Numbered from the stretch's first letter, positions 24,856 through 35,137 are shown. The stretch is DNA of 63,202 nt from Vallitalea maricola (GCF_036985595.1 NZ_BTPU01000015.1:1-63202), one strand, 5' to 3'. Made by a program: numbers and translations. Notes: generated from the letters alone by a model not told the origin.

Positions 24856-26262
24856 ATGAATAAGAATCTAGACATATCACATGAAGAAAGTTTAAGGCAA
24901 AAACGAATAATGGACAAACTATCAAAGCAAATAAAAGGTAAAGGGTTAAAATATTATGTATCAACTTTTGGTTGCCAAATGAATGCCCATGATTCGGAAA
25001 AACTAAAAGGAATATTAGATCAAATAGGATATGTGCCTACTGAAGAAGAAAAGGATGCAGATTTTGTAATATATAATACATGCTGTGTTAGAGAAAATGC
25101 TGAATTGAAAGTATATGGCAGACTTGGTTCATTAAAAAACAATAAAAAACATAAACCAGGAATGTTGATTGCCCTATGTGGCTGTATGATGCAGCAAGAT
25201 ACTGTTATAAATGAAATTAAAAGAGCATATAAGCATGTGGATATTTTGTTTGGCACCCACAATTTATATAAATTAGCTGAGTTGATACAAACACGACTAG
25301 ATACCGGTAGAATGGTAATAGATATCTGGGAGAATTATAAAGAAATCGTAGAAGATTTACCAAGTATAAGAAAATTTAAATTTAAGTCAAGTGTCAATAT
25401 TATGTTTGGATGTAATAATTTCTGTACTTATTGTATAGTACCTTATGTAAGAGGAAGAGAAAGAAGCAGAAAACCAGAAGATATTATTAATGAAATAACA
25501 GACCTAGTTGATGATGGCGTAAAAGAGATTACATTACTTGGTCAAAATGTTAATTCTTATGGGAAAAACTTGGACAAACCTCTTACTTTTGCTAAACTAA
25601 TTCAAGAAATTGAGAAGATAGAAGGACTTGAAAGAATAAGATTCATGACATCTCATCCCAAAGATTTGTCGGACGAGCTTATAGAAGTAATTAAAACTTC
25701 CAAAAAATTGTGTGACCATATTCATCTGCCGTTTCAATCTGGAAGCACAAATGTACTAAAAAAGATGAATAGAAGATATACAAAAGATAGTTATCTGGAG
25801 TTGGTTAGTAAAATAAAAGAAGCACGTCCTGACGTTGCTCTTACTACTGATATAATCGTAGGTTTTCCAGGTGAGACAGAAGAAGATTTCCTAGATACAT
25901 TAGATGTAGTAAAAAAAGTTGAATTTGACAATGCTTTTACATTTTTATATTCTATAAGAACTGGTACACCTGCTGCAACTATGGAAAATCAGGTGCCTGA
26001 AAATGTTGCAAAAGAACGTTTTAATAGGCTTTTAGAAGTGCTTAATGAAATAGTATATAAGAAAAGTATGGAAAAAGTGGGGAACACTTATGATGTTTTA
26101 GTGGAACAGATAAATAGACAGGATGATAATCTTGTTTCTGGGAGGTTAGGAAGTAATCATCTAGTACATCTTAAAGGAAATAAAGATTTAGTTGGTAAAA
26201 TTGTACCTGTTAAAATAATAGAATCAAAAGGATATTATTTAATAGGGGAACAAATAAATTAA
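24856..26262 (+). CDS. miaB: tRNA-2-methylthio-N6-dimethylallyladenosine synthase
   Basis: 468 residues. The N-terminal UPF0004 domain has TFGCQMNAHDSE, NTCCVRENAE and CGCMMQQ (auxiliary cluster cysteines), then the radical-SAM motif CNNFCTYCIVPYVRGRERSR and a C-terminal TRAM domain. It methylthiolates i6A37 in tRNAs, the product of MiaA encoded at 31051 in the same cluster. SD GTGGAGGAA. mutS follows after 70 bp. Confidence 0.97.
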   Translation: MNKNLDISHEESLRQKRIMDKLSKQIKGKGLKYYVSTFGCQMNAHDSEKLKGILDQIGYVPTEEEKDADFVIYNTCCVRENAELKVYGRLGSLKNNKKHKPGMLIALCGCMMQQDTVINEIKRAYKHVDILFGTHNLYKLAELIQTRLDTGRMVIDIWENYKEIVEDLPSIRKFKFKSSVNIMFGCNNFCTYCIVPYVRGRERSRKPEDIINEITDLVDDGVKEITLLGQNVNSYGKNLDKPLTFAKLIQEIEKIEGLERIRFMTSHPKDLSDELIEVIKTSKKLCDHIHLPFQSGSTNVLKKMNRRYTKDSYLELVSKIKEARPDVALTTDIIVGFPGETEEDFLDTLDVVKKVEFDNAFTFLYSIRTGTPAATMENQVPENVAKERFNRLLEVLNEIVYKKSMEKVGNTYDVLVEQINRQDDNLVSGRLGSNHLVHLKGNKDLVGKIVPVKIIESKGYYLIGEQIN

Positions 26263-26332
26263 GAAAATGAAACTAATAGTGTTTTAATATATATAATGCA
26301 ATAAAAAATTACTATAGGAAAAGAGGTTACTA

Positions 26333-29017
26333 ATGAAGAATAAACTATCACCTATGATGCAGCAGTATATGGATCTAAAGGAACAATATGAAGATTGTAT
26401 ATTATTTTTTAGATTAGGTGATTTCTATGAGATGTTTTTTGAAGATGCAAAATTAGCATCAAGAGAATTAGGAATTACATTGACAGGTAGAGATTGTGGA
26501 CAAGCTGATAGAGCTCCTATGTGTGGTGTCCCTCATCATTCATCTGAAAACTACATAAATAAATTAATAAAAAAAGGTTATAAAGTAGCTATATGTGAAC
26601 AGGTAGAAGATCCCAAACAAGCAAAAGGTATCGTTAAACGAGATGTTGTTAGGATAGTCACTCCAGGTACTAACCTTAATATGCAATCTTTAGATGAATC
26701 CAAAAATAATTACTTAATGAGTATATTTGGTAATAAAGACAATTACGGAGTAGCTCTTGTAGATATTACAACAGGAGATTTTCTTGTAACAGAAGTAAAT
26801 GAAAAAAGAAAACTAATAGATGAGATAGGAAAATTTTATCCTACTGAAATAATATGTAATAAAGATATTATAGTTTGTGCAGATTTCATAAGAGAATTAA
26901 AAGATAGATTTCATGTCTATATCAGTGAAGAGGAAGAATGGTATTTTGATTATGGTAGATGTGTTGGCAATATTAAAGAGCAATTTGGAGTTGGCACTAT
27001 AGACGGTTTAGGGATAAAAGAATTCAATCAAGGGGTATGCGCTGTTGGTTCATTATTAGAGTATTTATATAAAACTCAAAAAAGCAATATATCCCATATA
27101 ACTAAACTAATACCATATCTTACTGATTCCTATATGATGGTTGACTTATCATCAAAACGTAACCTGGAATTAGTGGAAACACTTCGTGAAAAAGAACGTA
27201 GGGGTTCTTTATTATGGGTCCTTGATAAAACTAAAACTGCAATGGGTTCCAGATTACTTAGAAAATGGATTGAACAGCCTTTACTATCAAAAACAAATAT
27301 TGAAGATAGGCTTGATGGGGTTGAAGAATTAAAAAACAAACCTATCATAAGTGAAGAATTGAAAGAGTTTTTGAACCCTATATATGATTTGGAAAGACTT
27401 ATGAGTAAAATAAGTCTGAAAACCGCTAATTGTAGAGATTTAATAGCTTTCAAGACCTCTCTGGAAATGCTGCCATTTATAAAGAAATTGTTAAACGAAT
27501 GTAATGCTGATTATATTACCAAGATAAAAGATACATTTGATGACTTAAGAGATATTTATGATTTGATAGATAAAGGAATAATTAATGACCCGCCTATATC
27601 TGTAAAAGATGGAGGCATAATAAAAGAATCTTATCATCCACAAGTTGATAAACTTAGAGAAGCAGGTACAAGAGGTAAGCAATGGATCGCTGAATTAGAA
27701 GCAAAAGAAAAAGAATTGACAGGCATTAAGAACCTTAAAATTAAATTTAATAAAGTATTCGGTTACTATATAGATGTAACAAAATCTTATCTGGATCTAG
27801 TGCCAGATAGATATGTAAGAAAACAGACGTTAGCTAATTCAGAGAGATACATAACTCCAGAATTAAAAGAAATGGAAAATACTATAATGGGAGCAGAAGA
27901 AAAAATAGTTGCTCTTGAATATGAGTTGTTTGTGGAACTTAGAAACAAAGTAGCAAAAGAAGTTGACCGAATTAAAGATACTGCTTATAAGGTAGCTATC
28001 CTTGATGTTATTACCTCACTAGCAGATGTAGCTATAAAATATAATTATGTACGACCTGTTTTAAGTAATGATGGTGCCATTGATATCAAAGATGGACGTC
28101 ATCCTGTTGTGGAAAAAATGATGAACAATGAAATGTTCATAGCAAATGATACATACCTCAACAAAATGGATAGTAGATTTTCCATTATCACTGGTCCAAA
28201 TATGGCAGGAAAATCAACTTATATGAGACAGGTTGCTCTTATTGTCTTAATGGCGCAAATAGGCAGTTTTGTTCCAGCGGGTGAAGCTCATATAGGAATA
28301 GTAGACCGTATCTTCACCAGAGTAGGAGCTTCTGATGATTTGGCTTCTGGACAAAGTACTTTTATGGTAGAAATGACAGAGGTAGCTAATATACTTAGAA
28401 ATGCCACTAGCAACAGCTTACTTATTCTTGACGAAATAGGTAGAGGTACAAGTACTTTTGATGGTCTTAGTATTGCATGGTCTGTAGTTGAGTACATAGT
28501 TAATAAAAAGAAAATTGGAGCCAAGACATTATTTGCCACTCATTATCATGAACTTACAGAATTAGAAGGCAAGGTTGACGGCGTGCAGAATTATTGCATC
28601 TCCGTAAAAGAAAAAGGCGATGATATAATCTTCTTGCGTAAGATAATAAAAGGAAGCACAGACAATAGTTATGGTGTACAAGTAGCGAAACTTGCTGGTG
28701 TACCTTTGGATGTTATTGACAGAGCTAAAGTTCTATTATCTGAATTAAGTAATGCAGATATTGCAAAAAATACTAAGATCGTGTGTAAAGATGCAGTGGA
28801 AGAAATAGCAACTGTCAAGGAAGAAGAAATAAATATTGAAGTTCCATTAGAACAGGAAAAAGAAGAAAAAACAGAACCGGTACAATTAGGATTATTTGAT
28901 GTAATGGGTAATTATAATGAACTAATTGATGACTTGAAAAGTTTGAATATAGTAGAAATGACACCAATGGATGCATTGAATAAATTATATGAATTGCATA
29001 AAAAAGCCTTGACTTAG
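26333..29017 (+). CDS. mutS: DNA mismatch repair protein MutS
   Basis: 894 residues. The mismatch-recognition motif is FFRLGDFYEMFFEDA, the ATPase has Walker A ITGPNMAGKSTYMRQ and Walker B LLILDEIGRGTSTFDG, and HYHELTELE follows. The C-terminus contains QLGLF, a likely beta-clamp binding motif. It detects mismatches and recruits MutL, encoded 14 bp downstream. Confidence 0.98.
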   Translation: MKNKLSPMMQQYMDLKEQYEDCILFFRLGDFYEMFFEDAKLASRELGITLTGRDCGQADRAPMCGVPHHSSENYINKLIKKGYKVAICEQVEDPKQAKGIVKRDVVRIVTPGTNLNMQSLDESKNNYLMSIFGNKDNYGVALVDITTGDFLVTEVNEKRKLIDEIGKFYPTEIICNKDIIVCADFIRELKDRFHVYISEEEEWYFDYGRCVGNIKEQFGVGTIDGLGIKEFNQGVCAVGSLLEYLYKTQKSNISHITKLIPYLTDSYMMVDLSSKRNLELVETLREKERRGSLLWVLDKTKTAMGSRLLRKWIEQPLLSKTNIEDRLDGVEELKNKPIISEELKEFLNPIYDLERLMSKISLKTANCRDLIAFKTSLEMLPFIKKLLNECNADYITKIKDTFDDLRDIYDLIDKGIINDPPISVKDGGIIKESYHPQVDKLREAGTRGKQWIAELEAKEKELTGIKNLKIKFNKVFGYYIDVTKSYLDLVPDRYVRKQTLANSERYITPELKEMENTIMGAEEKIVALEYELFVELRNKVAKEVDRIKDTAYKVAILDVITSLADVAIKYNYVRPVLSNDGAIDIKDGRHPVVEKMMNNEMFIANDTYLNKMDSRFSIITGPNMAGKSTYMRQVALIVLMAQIGSFVPAGEAHIGIVDRIFTRVGASDDLASGQSTFMVEMTEVANILRNATSNSLLILDEIGRGTSTFDGLSIAWSVVEYIVNKKKIGAKTLFATHYHELTELEGKVDGVQNYCISVKEKGDDIIFLRKIIKGSTDNSYGVQVAKLAGVPLDVIDRAKVLLSELSNADIAKNTKIVCKDAVEEIATVKEEEINIEVPLEQEKEEKTEPVQLGLFDVMGNYNELIDDLKSLNIVEMTPMDALNKLYELHKKALT

Positions 29018-29031
29018 AAGGGAGTGTCATC

Positions 29032-31035
29032 ATGTCTGAAATAAGATTGTTAGACCAAAATACTATCAATAAAATAGCAGCAGGTGAAGTAGTAGAAAGA
29101 CCATCTTCGGTTGTAAAGGAGTTGGTTGAGAATTCTATTGATGCTGGTGCAAGTGCTATAACAATTGAAATAAAAGAAGGTGGAATATCTTTTATACGTA
29201 TTACAGATAATGGTAAAGGAATATCAAAAGAAGATATTCAGACTGCATTTATTAGACATTCAACTAGTAAAATCAAGTCCATAGAGGATTTAATAACCGT
29301 ATCATCATTGGGATTTCGAGGTGAAGCACTTGCAAGTATAGCTGCAGTATCCCAAGTTGAAGTTATAACTAAGACATATGATGATATAACAGGCATAAGA
29401 TACGTAATAGAAGGTGGTAGGGAAGTAAGTAAGGAAGAAATAGGATGCCCTGAAGGTACAACCATAATTATCAAGAATCTGTTTTATAATACTCCTGCTA
29501 GGAGAAAATTTCTTAAAAAGCCAGCAACAGAGGGAGCTTATATTAGTGAGTTCATTAATAAACTAGCCCTTGGTAACATAGGTATATCTTTTAAATTTAT
29601 ATATAATAATACTATAAAATTACATACTTCTGGAAATAATGTTCTTAAGGATTGTATTTTCAATATCTATGGTAAGGAAATAGTCAAAAACAGCGTTCCA
29701 ATAGAAATTAATAATGACCAATTCAAAATTAACGGTTTCATTGGAAAACCAAAGATAAGCAGAGCAATCAGGAATTATGAGAATTATTATATAAATGGTC
29801 GTTATATAAAAAGTAAAATCATTATGAAAGCAATAGAAGAAGGTTATAAAACTAAATTAACCGTCCATAGATTTCCATTTACAGCATTCTATATAACAAT
29901 TAATCCAGAATTGATTGATGTAAATGTCCATCCAACAAAGATGGAGGTTAGATTCAACAATGAATCCATTATCTATGAAGCAATTAAAAGTGGTATTTAC
30001 GAAGCGCTTAGGAAAGTAGATCTTATTCCTGAGGTATCATTGAACAATGGACAAAGAGAGATAAAAAAAGATAATATAAAGATAGATACTGCTATTCCAG
30101 AACCCTTTGAAAAAAATAGGTTAAATGAAATGAAAAAAACTTCAATAAAAGAGCAAACTAATCATTATGAAGCTAATAGCAGTAGTCTTATAAATACTTT
30201 CAGAAAAAATTCTGAGATAACTAATAAAATAGTATCCCAGAATATAAACAACGAGAAACAGGAACAAGCTGATAAACATTTGATAGATAATAAATCAATT
30301 CAGCAACCTAAAGTTATTAGTAATGACAGTATAAAAAAAGTAACAGATGAATCAAAGACTAGACCTGATAATAAACAGAATGAATTATCAGCAAAACCCA
30401 AATATGTTGCTGAACAAGCCTTGTTATTTGAGGATAAGGGTGTTAATGCTAAAACTGTCAAGAACTATAAGATAATAGGACAGCTATTTAATACTTATTG
30501 GATTGTAGAATTTGAGAGCAAATTCTATATTATTGACCAACATGCAGCTCACGAAAGAGTGCTGTATGAGCGTTTAATGAATAAGCTGGAAAACTCAGAT
30601 ATAATGTCTCAAGGTCTTTTGCAGCCAATAATTATTCATGTTTCTATAAGAGAAAAACAATTGATAGCGGATTATAAACAATTATTCATAGACTTAGGTT
30701 TCGAAATAGAAGAATTCGGTAAAGATGCTTATGCAATAAGAAGTGTACCTTATATATTTAATAAGTCCTTAAGTTCTAATCAGTTCATTGAGATATTAGA
30801 TAGTCTTAATGAACATTATGATCCTGATAAATACAATGTAGTAAGAAATGATATAGCAACTATGGCATGTAAAGCAGCTGTAAAAGCTCATGATAAATTG
30901 TCGGTTCTAGAATATGAAAAATTATTTGATGAGCTTCTTGAAATAGAAAATCCTTTTACATGTCCACACGGGAGACCAACTATCATTTCTATGACAAAAT
31001 ATGAACTAGAAAAGAAATTCAAGAGAATACAGTAA
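29032..31035 (+). CDS. mutL: DNA mismatch repair protein MutL
   Basis: 667 residues. The GHKL ATPase has IAAGEVVERPSSVVKELVENS, DNGKGI and GFRGEALASI. An Asn/Lys-rich linker covers about residues 330-460. The C-terminal domain has DQHAAHERVLYE, the metal-binding endonuclease motif DQHAxxExxxxE, and CPHGRPT, so this is a nicking MutL as in Gram-positives without MutH. SD GGGAG 7-8 nt before ATG. Confidence 0.97.
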   Translation: MSEIRLLDQNTINKIAAGEVVERPSSVVKELVENSIDAGASAITIEIKEGGISFIRITDNGKGISKEDIQTAFIRHSTSKIKSIEDLITVSSLGFRGEALASIAAVSQVEVITKTYDDITGIRYVIEGGREVSKEEIGCPEGTTIIIKNLFYNTPARRKFLKKPATEGAYISEFINKLALGNIGISFKFIYNNTIKLHTSGNNVLKDCIFNIYGKEIVKNSVPIEINNDQFKINGFIGKPKISRAIRNYENYYINGRYIKSKIIMKAIEEGYKTKLTVHRFPFTAFYITINPELIDVNVHPTKMEVRFNNESIIYEAIKSGIYEALRKVDLIPEVSLNNGQREIKKDNIKIDTAIPEPFEKNRLNEMKKTSIKEQTNHYEANSSSLINTFRKNSEITNKIVSQNINNEKQEQADKHLIDNKSIQQPKVISNDSIKKVTDESKTRPDNKQNELSAKPKYVAEQALLFEDKGVNAKTVKNYKIIGQLFNTYWIVEFESKFYIIDQHAAHERVLYERLMNKLENSDIMSQGLLQPIIIHVSIREKQLIADYKQLFIDLGFEIEEFGKDAYAIRSVPYIFNKSLSSNQFIEILDSLNEHYDPDKYNVVRNDIATMACKAAVKAHDKLSVLEYEKLFDELLEIENPFTCPHGRPTIISMTKYELEKKFKRIQ

Positions 31036-31050
31036 TTAGGAGTGGATATA

Positions 31051-31995
31051 TTGAGAAAACCTTTAATTGTTATAGCCGGACCTACAGCAGTTGGTAAGAC
31101 TAGTTTATCGGTTAAACTGGCAAAGGAAATAGGTGGTGAAATAATCTCTGCTGATTCTATGCAAGTTTATAAGTATATGGACATAGGAACGGCAAAAGTC
31201 ACAAAAGAAGAAACTCAGGGTATAAAACACCATTTAATAGATGTACTTGAACCTGATGAGGAATTTAATATAAATATATTCCAGAATTCAGCTAAGAAAA
31301 GTATAGAAGAAATTACACAAAATAAAAAAGTTCCTATCATGGTGGGGGGAACAGGTTTCTATATACAGTCAATCATATATGACATTGATTTTGAAAATAC
31401 TTGTAAAGATAATTCATACAGGGAGGAACTTCAAAAGGAAGCAGCTCTTTCAGGTAATGAATATGTACATGATAAGCTAAAAGATATTGATCTCGTATCC
31501 TACAATAAAATTCATCCTAATAACTTGAAAAGAGTTATTAGGGCTTTGGAATATTATAAAGAAACTGGTAGACCAATATCATTGCATAATGAAATAGAAT
31601 CAAAGAAAGAATCACCTTATAACCTTCTCTTTTATGTTCTTGGCATGGATAGAGAACTATTATATGAAAGAATTGATAGAAGAGTAAATATAATGATTGA
31701 ACAAGGATTAGTAGAAGAAGTACAGAAATTAAAAGAAATGGGATATAGTGAAGATTTAGTATCCATGAAGGGATTAGGATATAAAGAGATCTATGGATAT
31801 CTTAATGGTGAATATGACCTAGATAGAGCAATCTACATTCTGAAACGTGATACCAGACATTTTGCAAAACGTCAGATTACGTGGTTTAAGAGAGAAAAAA
31901 ATGTAAGATGGTTGAATGTAGATGATTACAATATGAATTTAGAATTAATTTCAAATAAAATGTTAAAAGATATTGAAGAATTAGGAATTATATAA
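31051..31995 (+). CDS. miaA: tRNA dimethylallyltransferase
   Basis: 314 residues from TTG 31051. TAGGAG at 31037-31042 is the SD, so the in-frame GTG at 31042 overlaps it and is rejected. P-loop VIAGPTAVGKTSLSV, ISADSMQVYKYMDIGTAK, VGGTGFYIQS and DTRHFAKRQITWFKRE are diagnostic. It adds the dimethylallyl group to A37 of tRNAs reading UNN codons, the substrate of MiaB above. Confidence 0.96.
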   Translation: MRKPLIVIAGPTAVGKTSLSVKLAKEIGGEIISADSMQVYKYMDIGTAKVTKEETQGIKHHLIDVLEPDEEFNINIFQNSAKKSIEEITQNKKVPIMVGGTGFYIQSIIYDIDFENTCKDNSYREELQKEAALSGNEYVHDKLKDIDLVSYNKIHPNNLKRVIRALEYYKETGRPISLHNEIESKKESPYNLLFYVLGMDRELLYERIDRRVNIMIEQGLVEEVQKLKEMGYSEDLVSMKGLGYKEIYGYLNGEYDLDRAIYILKRDTRHFAKRQITWFKREKNVRWLNVDDYNMNLELISNKMLKDIEELGII

Positions 31996-32136
31996 TACAA
32001 TAGTAAGTGAGATGAAATAATTACCAAATACTAAAGATGTTAAATTATATAAATTAATTATTCTAATTAATAAAAAGTAATAAAATTTATTATATATATA
32101 ATTTAAAAAATACGATATCAATGGGGGCGAGTTTAA

Positions 32137-32364
32137 ATGAGTAAACCAATTAATTTACAAGATTTATTTTTAAATCAAGTAAGAAAAGACAAAACAACTG
32201 TAGTAGTATATTTAACAAATGGATTTCAACTAAAAGGACTAGTAAAAGGATTTGATAACTTTATAGTAATTCTTGAGACTGAAGGTAAACAACAAATGAT
32301 ATACAAACACGCAATATCGACTGTTATTCCTTCTAGAGAAGTATCCTTAACTGTTGAAGAATAA
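32137..32364 (+). CDS. hfq: RNA chaperone Hfq
   Basis: 75 residues, a minimal Sm-like protein. NLQDLFLNQVRKDKTTVVVYL is Sm1 and IYKHAISTVIPSR is the Sm2 motif. The hexamer pairs small RNAs with mRNAs. The SD is GGGGGCGAG. There is almost no C-terminal tail, as typical of Firmicutes. The miaA-hfq order matches many bacteria. Confidence 0.97.
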   Translation: MSKPINLQDLFLNQVRKDKTTVVVYLTNGFQLKGLVKGFDNFIVILETEGKQQMIYKHAISTVIPSREVSLTVEE

Positions 32365-32378
32365 AGAGGTATAGATAA

Positions 32379-33668
32379 ATGACTGATTTTTTACAGAAGA
32401 TGTATCAGAAGCAAAATATCTCAGAAGAAGTTTATAACTATTGTAGCGAGATTGAAAAGAATTTAATAGATAGATTTAATCATGTTGATGAAATTGCTGA
32501 ATACAATCAATTGAAAGTACTATCTGCTATGCGAGAGAATAGAGTCAGTGATGTACATTTTGCTGCAACAACTGGATATGGTTATAATGATCTTGGGAGA
32601 GATACATTAGAAAGTGTATATGCTTCTGTATTTAATGCAGAAGCTGCTTTAGTGCGTCCACAATTAATTTCTGGTACTCATGCACTAACTATAGCACTAT
32701 CTGCTAATCTAAGACCAGGTGATGAGATATTATCTCCTGTCGGTAAACCTTATGATACTCTTGAAGAAGTTATTGGTATAAGAGAAACAAATGGTTCTCT
32801 AAAAGAGTATGGTATTACTTACAGACAAGTAGACATGTTAGAAGATGGAAGTATTGATTATGAAGGAATAAAGAAAGCTATAAATGATAATACAAAACTA
32901 ATCAGCATACAAAGGTCTAAGGGTTACGATACTAGACCAACCCTATCAGTAGATACAATAGGGGAGATTATCTCTTTTGTTAAGAGTATAAACAGTGACC
33001 TTATCTGTATGGTTGACAATTGTTATGGTGAGTTCGTTGAGAAAATCGAGCCTACAGATCTAGGAGCTGATATGATAGTAGGTTCTTTAATCAAGAATCC
33101 AGGAGGTGGACTTGCACCTATTGGAGGTTATATTGTGGGTAAAGAAGCTTGTATTGAGAATTGTGCCGTTAGATTGACTGCACCGGGACTTGGTAAAGAA
33201 ATAGGAGCAACCCTTGGTCTTAATCAACAATTTTTTCAAGGATTGTTTATGTCACCACAAATAGTAGCTGGAGCTTTAAAGGGAGCAATATTCGCAGCTA
33301 ATGTTTTTGAAAAGCTTGGATATGAAGTGATACCTGATTCTACAGAGAGTAGACATGATATTATACAAGCTATCAATTTAGGTTCGCCAGAAGCTATTAT
33401 TGCATTTTGTCAGGGAATTCAAGCGGCAGCACCTGTAGATAGTTTTGTGACACCTGAACCATGGGATATGCCAGGATATGATTCAGAAGTAATTATGGCA
33501 GCTGGAGCATTTGTACAAGGTTCTTCCATTGAGTTAAGTGCTGATGCGCCTATAAAACCACCTTATACAGTGTTTTTTCAAGGAGGTCTATCATGGCATC
33601 ATGCAAAATTCGGTATAATGACAGCGCTTCAGAAAATGATAGATAATAAAAGTATAACATTAAAGTAA
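32379..33668 (+). CDS. ynbB: YnbB-type PLP-dependent enzyme (methionine gamma-lyase/aluminium-resistance family)
   Basis: 429 residues. Fold-type I PLP signature: RPQLISGTHALTIALSANL, CMVDNCYGEFVE (PLP Asp), and GSLIKNPGGGLAPIGGYIVG with the Schiff-base Lys. The family is called aluminium resistance or methionine gamma-lyase-like, but its reaction is largely unproven in Firmicutes. It lies 14 bp after hfq, as in B. subtilis, and is probably co-transcribed. Confidence 0.92.
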   Translation: MTDFLQKMYQKQNISEEVYNYCSEIEKNLIDRFNHVDEIAEYNQLKVLSAMRENRVSDVHFAATTGYGYNDLGRDTLESVYASVFNAEAALVRPQLISGTHALTIALSANLRPGDEILSPVGKPYDTLEEVIGIRETNGSLKEYGITYRQVDMLEDGSIDYEGIKKAINDNTKLISIQRSKGYDTRPTLSVDTIGEIISFVKSINSDLICMVDNCYGEFVEKIEPTDLGADMIVGSLIKNPGGGLAPIGGYIVGKEACIENCAVRLTAPGLGKEIGATLGLNQQFFQGLFMSPQIVAGALKGAIFAANVFEKLGYEVIPDSTESRHDIIQAINLGSPEAIIAFCQGIQAAAPVDSFVTPEPWDMPGYDSEVIMAAGAFVQGSSIELSADAPIKPPYTVFFQGGLSWHHAKFGIMTALQKMIDNKSITLK

Positions 33669-33684
33669 CATAAACAAACTCATG

Positions 33685-33762
33685 ACTTTTCAATTTTATT
33701 ATATATTTTAGATTACAATCAAGTAGTCTTCATACATATTGAACGAATTGAAAAGTTTTTTT
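33685..33762 (+). terminator. Terminator with long branched loop after ynbB
   Basis: ACTTTTCAATT (33685-33695) pairs perfectly with AATTGAAAAGT (33746-33756), followed by six T. The 50-nt loop contains an inner stem AGATTAC/GTAGTCT. Such a large loop is unusual for a simple terminator. Confidence 0.65.
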
Positions 33763-33842
33763 GAAACAAAAAATATGACATTGGGACGTTTCGTTTGACA
33801 CATTTCCTTGAGGGTTAAAAATAATTAAATAGGATGAAAGCT

Positions 33843-34790
33843 ATGGCAAGAAAAATTGATAATAAAGTAAAAATAAATAATGTAAAATTGATTATAGATA
33901 GAAAAATGACTGTAGAAGAAGTAGCTTATAAATTAGGTGTTAGTACTAATAATGTTCGTCATTGGTTAAAGGTGTATATGGGAAATCAAAAGAAGAAAAG
34001 AATGAGATTGATTGCGGGAGTAGCATTATTACTTATTATTAGTGTTCCAATCATTCTTTTTACCATATTTCATAGAAAAACGAAACCAGTGTCAGAACCT
34101 ATTGTACAAAACAAAGTGGCAGAAGGAACCACTGATCAAAAAACAAATGCTGATAAAAAATCTATCTACAACGGTATGGGAAAAGTTTTTATCGATCCTG
34201 GTCATGGATTTTCTGATTCCGGTACAGAAGCACCTGAAGAATTTGGATTTAAGTTAACAGAAAGTGAAGTCGTTTTAAAAATAGCTAAAAGGGTAGTTGA
34301 GATTCTTGAAGCTAATGATTATGATGTAGTAATGTCAAGAACTGAAAATTATGATGAGAAGCAAGAAGATAAGCTATATAAAATATCCTTAACCGAAAGA
34401 GTAAGATTAGCTAAAGAAAGTAAAGCTGATGTATTTATATCATTACATGTAAATGCTTATGAAGAATCTAGTAACGTTAATGGATATGATTTGTATTACT
34501 GTGAAAAAGATGATAAATATAATGAAGAAGCAGAAAAATTCGCTAATAGAATAACTGATGAGTTCATTAAAAAAACAGGAATAGAAAAAATAAGAGTACA
34601 TAAGGAACCAAGAAGAAGTTCATATCAAGTGACTAGACAAACAACAATGCCATCTTTACTATTTGAAATGGGATATGCTACTAATAAAGAAGATGCCAAA
34701 AGATTATTGGATAATGAATTTCTAGAAAATACAGCAATGTCAATAGCAGAGGGAATCATGGGATATTTAACTGAAATATACTCTATGTAA
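33843..34790 (+). CDS. HTH-transmembrane-N-acetylmuramoyl-L-alanine amidase (Amidase_3) fusion
   Basis: 315 residues from ATG 33843, which has TAGGA 9 nt upstream (ATG 33834 is a weaker option). Residues 1-47 hold a homeodomain-like HTH (LIIDRKMTVEEVAYKLGVST, then NNVRHWLKVY). A membrane helix (LIAGVALLLIISVPIILF) follows near residue 55-75, then a periplasmic/wall Amidase_3 with DPGHG, ESEVVLKIAK, SLHVNA and LFEMGYA, the zinc ligands and catalytic Glu. It cleaves the MurNAc-L-Ala bond in peptidoglycan. The cytosolic HTH is an unusual addition. Confidence 0.85.
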   Translation: MARKIDNKVKINNVKLIIDRKMTVEEVAYKLGVSTNNVRHWLKVYMGNQKKKRMRLIAGVALLLIISVPIILFTIFHRKTKPVSEPIVQNKVAEGTTDQKTNADKKSIYNGMGKVFIDPGHGFSDSGTEAPEEFGFKLTESEVVLKIAKRVVEILEANDYDVVMSRTENYDEKQEDKLYKISLTERVRLAKESKADVFISLHVNAYEESSNVNGYDLYYCEKDDKYNEEAEKFANRITDEFIKKTGIEKIRVHKEPRRSSYQVTRQTTMPSLLFEMGYATNKEDAKRLLDNEFLENTAMSIAEGIMGYLTEIYSM

Positions 34791-35137
34791 AATATACAAT
34801 TTAATAAGAATATTACTGGTTTAATATATACATAAAACAAGGATGACTTTACAAACAAGCGATATGTTTCGTTGATTCTTATATAGAATAAAGGTTATCC
34901 TTGTTTTTTCGTAACAAAATCTTAATCATATTTTAATGTTATTTATGCAAAATCTTAATTTAATTCGTGTAGAATTTAAGATGATTTGTTATAAAATTAG
35001 CTAAAATAAGTAAAAATATAGTAAAGATAATATATAAATTATAAAATTAAAATACAATTATAAGATTATGTATTTATTGACGATACTTTAGTAAGTATAT
35101 ACATTTGAAGGTAGTATATTAGAAAGAAGGTAAAAAA
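34791..35137. other. 347-bp intergenic region before the MoxR operon
   Basis: Holds the amidase terminator, then four 11-bp-spaced TTAAT-type repeats (34921-34964) like a Pho box, and a promoter candidate TTGACG (35077-35082), 17 bp, TACATT (35100-35105). There is no gene that I can support. The remainder is AT-rich. Confidence 0.5.
34836..34909 (+). terminator. Intrinsic terminator after the amidase gene
   Basis: AACAAGGAT near 34837 pairs with ATCCTTGTT near 34897-34905, inner CTTT/AAAG, followed by TTTTT. A small ATTCT/AGAAT hairpin sits in the loop. Confidence 0.7.
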
